From assembly GCF_027531815.1 (NCBI RefSeq), contig NZ_JAPZSK010000023.1, positions 1 through 36,233 on the forward strand: a DNA stretch of 36,233 nt. Reading direction: 5' to 3'. The DNA comes from Gemmatimonas sp. (lineage in GTDB: Bacteria; Gemmatimonadota; Gemmatimonadetes; Gemmatimonadales; Gemmatimonadaceae). Of this stretch, positions 1 through 7,119 are shown in pieces. The notes below the pieces were generated by a model. The model did no database searches and was not told the DNA's origin. It saw nothing but the letters and a program-made list of their open reading frames with translations. The translations under genes were made by a program, and so were the position numbers. Within the stretch, counting starts at the first letter, position 1, and each line of letters begins with the position of its first letter.

Positions 1-90
1 CTGCTCCTGCACCAGCCGGACGGCCCGCTCGCGGACCTCCGGCGAGAACGGCTTGCTGCCGCGCCCCCGGACCCCTTTGTCTTTCGTCAT
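1..90 (-). CDS. IS3-family transposase OrfA, N-terminal fragment (runs off the left edge)
   Basis: The ATG is at 90-88 on the minus strand, preceded by GGGAGC as ribosome binding site. The visible peptide begins MTKDKGVRGRGSKPFSPEVR and continues through RERAVRLVQEQ. This is the helix-turn-helix start of IS3-family OrfA proteins, which bind the terminal inverted repeats; the family commonly shows a pattern like (F/Y)SPEFRERAVRLV. OrfB, the DDE integrase, is expected further left. The sequence is identical to the copy at the right edge. Assignment to the IS3 family is from motif memory, not a search. Confidence 0.8.
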   Translation of the reverse strand, partial: MTKDKGVRGRGSKPFSPEVRERAVRLVQEQ

Positions 91-140
91 GCTCCCAATC
101 TCTCAAAGCTGGGAGCCTCCGCCAAACCCGGGGCGGTTCA
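1..140 (-). mobile_element. IS3-family element, left-edge copy (partial, outward-facing)
   Basis: Bases 2-140 are the exact reverse complement of 36095-36233. The inner tip reads TGAACCGCCCCGGG on the minus strand, a tip typical of IS3-family terminal inverted repeats. About 50 bp inside it a transposase OrfA start follows. Only the first ~140 bp of the element are in the window; the rest lies to the left. The tip lies inside the nuclease-STAND gene at 138-2846 and supplies its stop codon. Confidence 0.85.
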
Positions 141-2846
141 GCGCGTATGCTCGTCGGCGATTCCTAGTCGGAGAACTGCGGCAGCCCGCGGCCGCACTTT
201 AGTGCCGCGTGGTGATGGCGACTCTGCTCTTGTGGCGAGGCGTGAAAGGAGCTCCGCATCACCCATTCGCGCGAGACGCGCGCCAAGGTGTCGAATTATC
301 AGAGGTCCAAAATCGTCGCCGCGCTCACGAAGGTAACGCACAACGCTTCGGATGACTCGGGAACGTTGCCCAAGTCGAAGGCGCCCATGCACAACGGTCA
401 GAGCCTCTTGCTCGCCAACAGTGAGGTGACCGGCGCTATCAGATGAGTCATCTGCGGACGCATCCCGTGGCTGGTGCGAGTACAGTTCGAGATATTCGCT
501 CCAAGGAGCGGTACCGCCGGCATCGTCCACGAGCGAGCACGCATAGAGGCCCTCTGGGATCGGAAGCGTTGGACGTCCTTCAAAGAGAAGTCGTTCCGCC
601 ATCGCCGTCGGACCAGCCAGCGCAACATATGAAGCCCAGAAGTCTCGTCGGTCATTCTGGGAGTCGTCGAAGCACATATCCGCCGCTCGGTGAAGCTCAA
701 TGCAACGGACGAGAGCGGGCCAGTCAGCCGCACTTGCAGCGATATCCGATGCGAGAGCGATGTTGCGCTGTACCGCATCACGCGAGTGTGCCTGCGCAAC
801 GCTGTCGGACACGAACGTCGCGCCGACGTATGTGAGAGCCTCGCCGCCGCGGTTCGCTCGTCTGAGCGCTGGTAGCAAGAAGCGATAGGCCTTCGCATCC
901 TGTAGAAAGCCGCGCCGCATAAGCCATTCGATTGCCGGCTCCAGCACGTTCGCGGGGGTTCGGCCCTGCGTCACGAGGTTGGCAGTCATGAAACGTCGAA
1001 AGCTCTCATGAAAGATGCGAACACCACCTTGTCCGGTGGATGCCGTCAGCACAGGAGCCAGCTGCAACAGCGCACCCGGCACCCACTCACCTAGAAAACC
1101 GCCGAGCATCTCCCTTAGCTCGAACCCAGAGACGGAAAAATCGATAGTCCCAAGCAAGTCAGCGATTGCTTGGGCTTGGGCGCTGGCTCTACGGTAGAGA
1201 TGCTCGTAGTAGTTGGCTACGTCACCGGCGATTGAAGGCGCTTCAGTAAGCCAGTCGATAGAAGAGGTGACAGTTCCATCCAAGAGTCCGGCGACGAGAC
1301 CGCGCGCAAGATATCGAGCGTAGAGTGGGTTGCCCTCCGTACGCTGCGCGAGAAGCGTCCTAACACGCTCGATCTCGCCTTCATCAGTTATGCCGACGGC
1401 TGAGAGTGCTGCTCCAACGCCGTGGAGATCCGCGAGCTCTGTGATGTCGAGTTCAGTCCATGGCGGTATTTCCCGGTTGAAGATTCCCGCTTGCCACCTC
1501 TCGATCAGTGGGTCGAGGTGTTGGCCGGGCTGCGAACCGATAACGAGTGCAACACCCTGAGGTATGTCGACCGTGGCGAGGCGTTCTACGATATCGGTAT
1601 CGTCGTGAGCCAGCGACGGAGAGGCGCTACGGACGCGCGCGATGTGGTCAATCCCATCCACGATCACAACAACGGGCCGACCCATCGCCACCGCTTTCGC
1701 GAGAGCTGCCTCGAACTCGGCAATCCCCGCTGCGTATCGTGCGCCGCCGGCGCCGCGAAGTGCATGCTCGGAGTCGCAGAGTTCCCCAAGGAGATTGCCG
1801 AAGAAGACGTCCGTCGTGACGCGACGTTCAACGAGTTCATCCCCCGGCTCCATGTAGCAGTAATGCCGCGCGACAATTGCGCCTCTATCGCGAAGCTCGT
1901 CGGCGAGCTTCGTCAGCTCCCATGACTTCCCGGAGCCGGGAGGTGCCACGATGAGTTGGTGCGTGCCCACCAGCGCCGACTCTAGAAGCGTCTGCCGGAA
2001 CGCCGGGCGGTCGTGGAATAGCGCAGTGTCGACCGGGAAAGCTTGCGCAACTCGACCAAAGTCAACGCGGATATCAAGATCACGCTCAATCTCCGGCGGC
2101 GTGAATGACAGCTCTTGTGTTCGTGCCAAATTCGCGAGCGAGATCGCGACCGCCGCAACATCCGCGGGGACTCTACCGTGGTTCGGATAGCGTCCGATGC
2201 CCACGCGCTCAGCGAGTTCGTCGATCAGGAAGCGTTCGAGTGGACCTGGTTCAGTCAATACCGATGATGACACGGGCAGGCCAAGCTCGATCACGAACGT
2301 TTCGCAAAACTCCACGAACTCGGCGCGTCCGAACTCAGCGCTTGCTTGGGTGAACCCCCAAAGGGGCGACCAGATTGGATCAGAGTCATTTGGCCAGATC
2401 GTGTCGGCGCGCAGCCGAAAGAACTGCGCAGGCCACGTCGCAAAGGTCGGCGGAGCCGCTATCTGCTCCAACAGATCGCATAAGTCGTCTCCCGGCAACG
2501 GAGCAGCCCACGTAGCGCAAAGTCGATACTCGTCTGCCGGATTCGGATTCGCTCTGACGTGCGTGAGGACCAGCCGGTCAATTCGGAGGCTCGAACGGGT
2601 TGCGACGAAATCACTTTCAGAGATCGGACGGGCCGAGTCCTCGCTCGACTTGAACTGGCGCCTCACCCGACGCCCCGCTGCGCGCACTTCCAGATCGTCG
2701 ATTCGGTCGTCCTCCACGATCTTGCGATCAACGACTACTTCGTCGTAGCGCTCGACAATACAGCACGCCAGGACGTACGCCGTCGCGATATCCTGATACC
2801 TGTATCCGCGGTGCGCTGGCTGAAGATTCCCGCGCCTAACGCTCAT
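138..2846 (-). CDS. Avs-like STAND ATPase with N-terminal Cap4/DUF4297-type nuclease domain, 3' end cut by IS
   Basis: This 902-aa protein is probably an antiviral sensor-effector that degrades DNA when triggered. Residues ~14-66 carry a GYRYQD motif, then DD at ~50-51 and QFK at ~64-66. That is the layout of the Cap4/DUF4297 dsDNA-nuclease fold, in which the D and QxK residues are catalytic. A P-loop, PPGSGKS, lies at ~301-308 and a Walker B, VVIVDGID, near 395, giving a STAND/NACHT-like NTPase. The helical C-terminal half looks like a repeat-type sensor. ATG 2846 is preferred; an in-frame TTG at 2870 is possible, and neither has a strong ribosome binding site. The stop TGA (140-138) is the first three bases of the left IS3 tip, so the native C-terminus is missing and the protein may be inactive. 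In this family, ligand recognition is usually C-terminal. The gene stands alone. Confidence 0.75.
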   Translation of the reverse strand: MSVRRGNLQPAHRGYRYQDIATAYVLACCIVERYDEVVVDRKIVEDDRIDDLEVRAAGRRVRRQFKSSEDSARPISESDFVATRSSLRIDRLVLTHVRANPNPADEYRLCATWAAPLPGDDLCDLLEQIAAPPTFATWPAQFFRLRADTIWPNDSDPIWSPLWGFTQASAEFGRAEFVEFCETFVIELGLPVSSSVLTEPGPLERFLIDELAERVGIGRYPNHGRVPADVAAVAISLANLARTQELSFTPPEIERDLDIRVDFGRVAQAFPVDTALFHDRPAFRQTLLESALVGTHQLIVAPPGSGKSWELTKLADELRDRGAIVARHYCYMEPGDELVERRVTTDVFFGNLLGELCDSEHALRGAGGARYAAGIAEFEAALAKAVAMGRPVVVIVDGIDHIARVRSASPSLAHDDTDIVERLATVDIPQGVALVIGSQPGQHLDPLIERWQAGIFNREIPPWTELDITELADLHGVGAALSAVGITDEGEIERVRTLLAQRTEGNPLYARYLARGLVAGLLDGTVTSSIDWLTEAPSIAGDVANYYEHLYRRASAQAQAIADLLGTIDFSVSGFELREMLGGFLGEWVPGALLQLAPVLTASTGQGGVRIFHESFRRFMTANLVTQGRTPANVLEPAIEWLMRRGFLQDAKAYRFLLPALRRANRGGEALTYVGATFVSDSVAQAHSRDAVQRNIALASDIAASAADWPALVRCIELHRAADMCFDDSQNDRRDFWASYVALAGPTAMAERLLFEGRPTLPIPEGLYACSLVDDAGGTAPWSEYLELYSHQPRDASADDSSDSAGHLTVGEQEALTVVHGRLRLGQRSRVIRSVVRYLRERGDDFGPLIIRHLGARLARMGDAELLSRLATRAESPSPRGTKVRPRAAAVLRLGIADEHTR

Positions 2847-3550
2847 CGGATGATTGATTGCGAGCTGCAAGACTGCTTGAGGGCCACACGATCAGTCGGT
2901 CCACTCGGGCAGCTTTTTCGTTGACGGCTACAGCCTAAGCACCGTTTCGTCGAGATACGCGGCGACGGCCCAAGCAGGGATGCTTTGTGCCAAGCGTGCT
3001 GAGATATGTCAGGCACGGTCCGCCCCCGGCGCAGCCGCCGACGTTAACCGGTGTGAGGTGAGGCGCGTGAAGGACGTCAACGACGGCACCAGCGACATGC
3101 CGGAAGCTGATCGCGACAAGCTCTGTTTCGGTATTCGACCATACGTTTCGGTTCGCCTCGGCTGGGCAAAGGCACGCGTTGCAGTCAATGACGAGCAGGG
3201 TTGGAAGCGTCACGCTCAAAGTGGCGATGTGTCGGAAGCTACGCCGTCTTCGGAGCGGGCGCATTACACCGTTGGTCCGCAACCGAGACCCTCCGTTACC
3301 TCATCCCCCCGGAGCCAGGGCGGTTCAGGCGCGATACGGCGGATGAGGGATTTGATGCGCTCATGACCATGAGTCGGCGATCCAGCGGGGATGGTACGGA
3401 CTGTCAGACCCCTCCACCAAATTCCGTAGAATAAATCGGGCATTGCCCCTTTCATGTCGGCCATCCCGGGCGCACTCTACCCCAGTCGTCCAAACTCACT
3501 CAATCCGCCCACCCCTCCGGCCCGGTCTTACCCCGTCGCCGCCATAAAAA
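2847..3550. other. Intergenic region between divergent defence genes
   Basis: This ~700-bp stretch has no gene I can support. Two overlapping opposite-strand ORFs (115 and 128 aa) lie here without recognisable domains or ribosome binding sites. Near the left side, 2932-2937 gives a minus-strand TAGGCT -10-like box inside a 14-bp sequence shared with 15625-15638. A plus-strand TAGAAT (3427-3432) is a possible -10 for the operon starting at 3551, but no clear -35 sits 17 bp upstream. The 9-mer GGCGGTTCA at 3319-3327 matches the IS3 tip, a possible relic of an older insertion. Confidence 0.5.
2924..2937 (-). promoter_or_regulatory. Candidate -10/operator box upstream of the nuclease-STAND gene
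   Basis: On the minus strand this reads TAGGCTGTAGCCGT, ~80 bp upstream of the ATG at 2846. The same 14 bp occurs at 15625-15638, in the leader of the basic-protein gene. TAGGCT resembles a high-GC -10 element. GGCTGTAGCC is a near-palindrome that could bind a regulator. No good -35 is seen 16-18 bp upstream here. Confidence 0.35.
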
Positions 3551-6500
3551 ATGACGCTTCCTACAGTCTTCACCGCCTGCACCCCGCGGGACGACGTCCT
3601 CAAGGGCTCCATCGCCGAGAGCGACTTCGCAGCGGACCTCGCCCAAGTCATCCGCGGCACGGCTCCGGACGAGTACCGCACCCCCGAGCGGTTCTACGAG
3701 ACCACCTACCCCACCCGTGGTCTCCAGAACCTCCTGGCGAACGTCTGTCGGCGCCTGAGCGGCACCGGCGGCGAAGCAGCGGCCATCTTCCGCCTCGATA
3801 CCCAGTTTGGCGGTGGTAAGACGCACGGCCTGATCGCCCTGGTGCACGCGGCCCGGGGCATGGAGGGGGTGTCGAACGTGGCCGAGTTCATCGAGCCGGG
3901 TCTGCTGCCCACGACAGCGGTCCGCGTGGCCGCCTTCGACGGCGAGAACGCCGACCCGCTCAACGGTCGGGACATGGGAGATGGAATCCGGGCCTTTACC
4001 CCATGGGGCGAGATTGCGTACGCCCTGGCCGGCGCGGCCGGGTACGAGCGCGTGCGAGCGAGCGACGATGGACGGGTCGCGCCAGGCGCTGACACGATCC
4101 GCGAGCTGTTCGGCGATCAGCCCACGCTGATCCTCCTCGACGAGCTGGCGATCTACCTGCGCAAGGTTATGCTGGCGCCCCATCTCGCGAACACCGCTGG
4201 ACAGCTTGCCGCGTTTCTTACGGGCCTCTTCAAGGCCGTCGAGTCGAGCACAAAGGCCGCCTTGGTCTACACGCTGGCCGTTGGCAAGGACGGCCGCGCG
4301 CTCGATGCGTATAAGGAGGAAAACCAGAAGCTGCAAACGCTCATCGAAGAGCTGGAAAGCGTCAGCGCGCGCAAGGCGACACTGCTCAACCCCACCGAAG
4401 ACGACGAGACGGCTCCTGTGTTGCGCCGTCGATTGTTCAAGCGCGTGGACGAAGAGAAGGCCAAACAGGTCGTCGATGCGTATCGCGCGATCTGGAAGCA
4501 GCACGAGAGCGCACTTATTCCCGCCGCTACTCGCCCCGAAACGGCCGACGCGTTTCTCGCGGCGTATCCGCTTCATCCGGAAGTGCTCACCACGCTGACC
4601 GAAAAGACCGCGACCTTCGCGAACTTCCAACGCGTGCGCGGTATGCTGCGACTGCTCGCGCGAACGGTGGCCTGCATGTGGGAGCAACGTCCCACCGACG
4701 CGAACGCGATCCACCTACATCACATGGATCTTTCCGACGAGCGACTACGACAAGAAGTCGTTACGCGCTTGCAGCAGGGCAACTACGAGCCCGCGCTCAA
4801 GCGCGACATCGCAGGCAAGGCGGGCGATTCGGCGGTCGCACAAGAAGTCGATGCGGAGCACTATAAGGGACTGCCGCCGTACACGTCGTACGTTGCGCGC
4901 ACGATCTTCGTGCACACCCTCGCGTTTCACGACCGTCTGCGCGGCATCACGCCCGAGCATCTGCGCTTCTCGATGGTCGGGCCGCTCATTGATGTCAGCT
5001 TCGTCGATGACGCACGCAAGCGCTTCGTCGCGGAGTCGGCGTTCCTTGACGACCGGCCGGGCGCGCCGATGCGGTTCCTCGCCGAAGCGAATCTCACGCA
5101 GATCATTCGCCGACAGGAAGCGCAGATCGAGCCAGGTGACGTACGCGCCGAACTCCGTGATCGCATCCGTCAGATTTTCACCGGCGGTGGCTCGGCCACG
5201 CTCAGCTTGGTCCCGTTTCCGGGCGGCGCCTACGAGGTACCCGACGAAGTCGGTGACGGTCGCCCGTTGCTCGTGCTACTCGGCTACGACGCGGTGAGTG
5301 TGGGCGGCGTCGTGGAGAAGGTGCCGCACCTCGTTGAGCGCATGTTCAAGCACAAGGGTCAGGACGAATCAGCCCCGCGCGGCAACCGCAATCACCTCGT
5401 GTTCCTGGTTGCCGACGAGGGACGCAAGGAAGAGGTGCGCCAGAAGATGGCGCGCCGCTTGGCGTTGCGCGAAATGAAGAAGCCCGAGCGACTCGCCGAA
5501 CTGGCCGAGCATCAGCAAAACAAGGTGAGGGAGTTGGAGTCGCGTTCGGAGACCGACGTTGCGGTGGCGATTCAGCAGTGCTATCGACACGTGTTCTTCC
5601 CGACACGCGCTGAACGCATGACCGACGACGTGGATCTGGGTCATACGGCCATCGACGTACCGGCCACTGGCGCGAACCCTGGCGCGGGTCAGAATCAGGT
5701 GGTCCGCGTGCTGCGCGATCTCAAGAAGCTGCGCACGTCGGAAGACGAGCCGGATTCGCCCGCATACATCCGTGACCGAACGCCGCTCAGACGGGGCGAA
5801 ATCACCACGCGGACCCTACGTGAGGAATTCCGTCGCGATCCCGCGTTGCCGATGCTGGTCGGCGACGATGTCTTTTTGCGCGGCATCCGAAAAGGGATCG
5901 AAGCCGGCGAGTACGTCTACCGCAACGGCGACTTGCTCTACGGCCCCGGCGATCCGCAGGCGACGATCAAGGTGGACGAGCAGTCGACCGTGTTCACGAT
6001 GGCGTTCGCCACAGAGCGCGCGATTTGGCCACGCCCTCTGGTACCCACCCCTGCGGTGGTACCGCCGACACCGGGCGATCCGCCAGCGGTGACGCCGCCC
6101 GTTGTTCCCCCGGTCGTACAACCGAAGCCGGTGGTGAGCGAGCTCTCCGCTGAGGGCGTGCTGAAGGAGGCGCTCGCGCAGCTTTTTGAGAAGGCGCGCG
6201 CTAGAAAGGTGATGAGTTTGGCTAAGATCGATATAAGAATGTTCGATGCTGGCGATGCCTTCCGGCTGCTTGGAGTGATCGGCACGGTCACTGGCGCGCA
6301 GAAGCAGGTGCATTTCGAAGGAGGGTACGAGACCGTGGACGGAGGCACACTCAATTTGGAGTTCACCGGTCCCGCGACCGACGCGTCGGTCCTGAAAGAT
6401 TTCCTGGAGCCGCAGTTGCGCGCCGCTCGCGAGAAGAACGTGCAGGCGAACTTCGAGTTGCGATTCGATACGGGGTTGCCACTCACGGGCGACGCCCCCG

Positions 6501-6592
6501 AGAAGCTGACTGAACGACTAACGCGCTACGCGGCCGGCTCGGCTTACGTGACGGCTAGCGCGCAAGCGTCTGACTCCGGAGCCTCATCGTGA
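3551..6592 (+). CDS. DUF499 P-loop ATPase (BrxC/PglY-like)
   Basis: This is a 1013-aa ATPase and the first gene of a five-gene defence operon. The Walker A, QFGGGKTH, is at residues ~85-92. The Walker B, LILLDELAIYL, has D197 and E198. The region around them (residues ~60-330) and the overall length fit the DUF499 (COG1483) family, which includes the BREX/Pgl ATPases BrxC and PglY. Those proteins are thought to power or scaffold methylation and exclusion complexes. Near residues 830-860 there is a proline/valine-rich linker, followed by a ~140-aa C-terminal domain. The ATG at 3551 follows an A-rich stretch with no clear ribosome binding site; I keep it because the family-like sequence starts there. 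It overlaps the next gene through GTGA, which suggests translational coupling. Confidence 0.85.
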   Translation: MTLPTVFTACTPRDDVLKGSIAESDFAADLAQVIRGTAPDEYRTPERFYETTYPTRGLQNLLANVCRRLSGTGGEAAAIFRLDTQFGGGKTHGLIALVHAARGMEGVSNVAEFIEPGLLPTTAVRVAAFDGENADPLNGRDMGDGIRAFTPWGEIAYALAGAAGYERVRASDDGRVAPGADTIRELFGDQPTLILLDELAIYLRKVMLAPHLANTAGQLAAFLTGLFKAVESSTKAALVYTLAVGKDGRALDAYKEENQKLQTLIEELESVSARKATLLNPTEDDETAPVLRRRLFKRVDEEKAKQVVDAYRAIWKQHESALIPAATRPETADAFLAAYPLHPEVLTTLTEKTATFANFQRVRGMLRLLARTVACMWEQRPTDANAIHLHHMDLSDERLRQEVVTRLQQGNYEPALKRDIAGKAGDSAVAQEVDAEHYKGLPPYTSYVARTIFVHTLAFHDRLRGITPEHLRFSMVGPLIDVSFVDDARKRFVAESAFLDDRPGAPMRFLAEANLTQIIRRQEAQIEPGDVRAELRDRIRQIFTGGGSATLSLVPFPGGAYEVPDEVGDGRPLLVLLGYDAVSVGGVVEKVPHLVERMFKHKGQDESAPRGNRNHLVFLVADEGRKEEVRQKMARRLALREMKKPERLAELAEHQQNKVRELESRSETDVAVAIQQCYRHVFFPTRAERMTDDVDLGHTAIDVPATGANPGAGQNQVVRVLRDLKKLRTSEDEPDSPAYIRDRTPLRRGEITTRTLREEFRRDPALPMLVGDDVFLRGIRKGIEAGEYVYRNGDLLYGPGDPQATIKVDEQSTVFTMAFATERAIWPRPLVPTPAVVPPTPGDPPAVTPPVVPPVVQPKPVVSELSAEGVLKEALAQLFEKARARKVMSLAKIDIRMFDAGDAFRLLGVIGTVTGAQKQVHFEGGYETVDGGTLNLEFTGPATDASVLKDFLEPQLRAAREKNVQANFELRFDTGLPLTGDAPEKLTERLTRYAAGSAYVTASAQASDSGASS

Positions 6593-7119
6593 GCCGCATC
6601 GGACGAAATACTGCCCTCCGCATCATGCCCATCGAGACTTCCGCTTCCTCCGCACCGCAGTACGAGCTTCGCGCGCGCAGTTGGGGCGCGGGTGATGATG
6701 AGCTGGAGGTATGGCAGGTGCTGGCATCTGCGACGCCTCAACTCAAGGCGCCCGTGCGGGTCGCCGGGCTTCGCGGCCGTACCCTGGAGTTGGTGGAGCA
6801 CCGAGTGATTCGCCGACTGAGCCAAGCCGGCGTGAAGTTGATTGGGCGACGTGAGGCAGAGCTCAAGCTGGGTGCGCCACGCGCGCATCCCATTGATGAG
6901 CACATGGCGCTGACGCTTGGACTCCTGTTTCGCACGCTAGCGCCGATGCGCAGCAGAGCGAACATGCTCCTCGTCGCGGACGGTATCGAGGCGATGGGTC
7001 AGGAAGAGGCGGCTTACTGGTTGGGGATGGCGATGCATCGCAAGAATCCGCGGCGGGTGTTGGGCGCGCTGCGCTTGCTACTGACCGATCCCTCACGGCC
7101 TGCGGCGGGCGGACGATGA
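6589..7119 (+). CDS. Small conserved-position protein of the DUF499-methyltransferase operon
   Basis: This 176-aa protein has no family I recognise. Its GTG start overlaps the upstream stop (GTGA, 6589-6592) and GGAG sits 7 nt before it. An internal ATG at 6625 lacks a ribosome binding site. It ends in an ATGA overlap with the methyltransferase. There is no signal peptide or membrane segment. The C-terminal part (~145-165) is helical, with an EEAAYWLGMAMHRKNPRR-like stretch. Related loci also carry a small protein between the ATPase and the methylase (for example DUF3780), so a structural or adaptor role in the complex is likely, but that is inference from position. I did not see DUF3780 hallmarks. 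Confidence 0.75.
   Translation: MSRIGRNTALRIMPIETSASSAPQYELRARSWGAGDDELEVWQVLASATPQLKAPVRVAGLRGRTLELVEHRVIRRLSQAGVKLIGRREAELKLGAPRAHPIDEHMALTLGLLFRTLAPMRSRANMLLVADGIEAMGQEEAAYWLGMAMHRKNPRRVLGALRLLLTDPSRPAAGGR

Noticed and set aside
2935-3366. Opposed 115-aa and 128-aa ORFs in the intergenic region
   Set aside because: They overlap each other, lack good ribosome binding sites and show no family-like sequence.
3500-4714. 404-aa antisense ORF on the minus strand
   Set aside because: Lies wholly opposite the DUF499 gene in GC-rich DNA, with no recognisable domain; a shadow frame.
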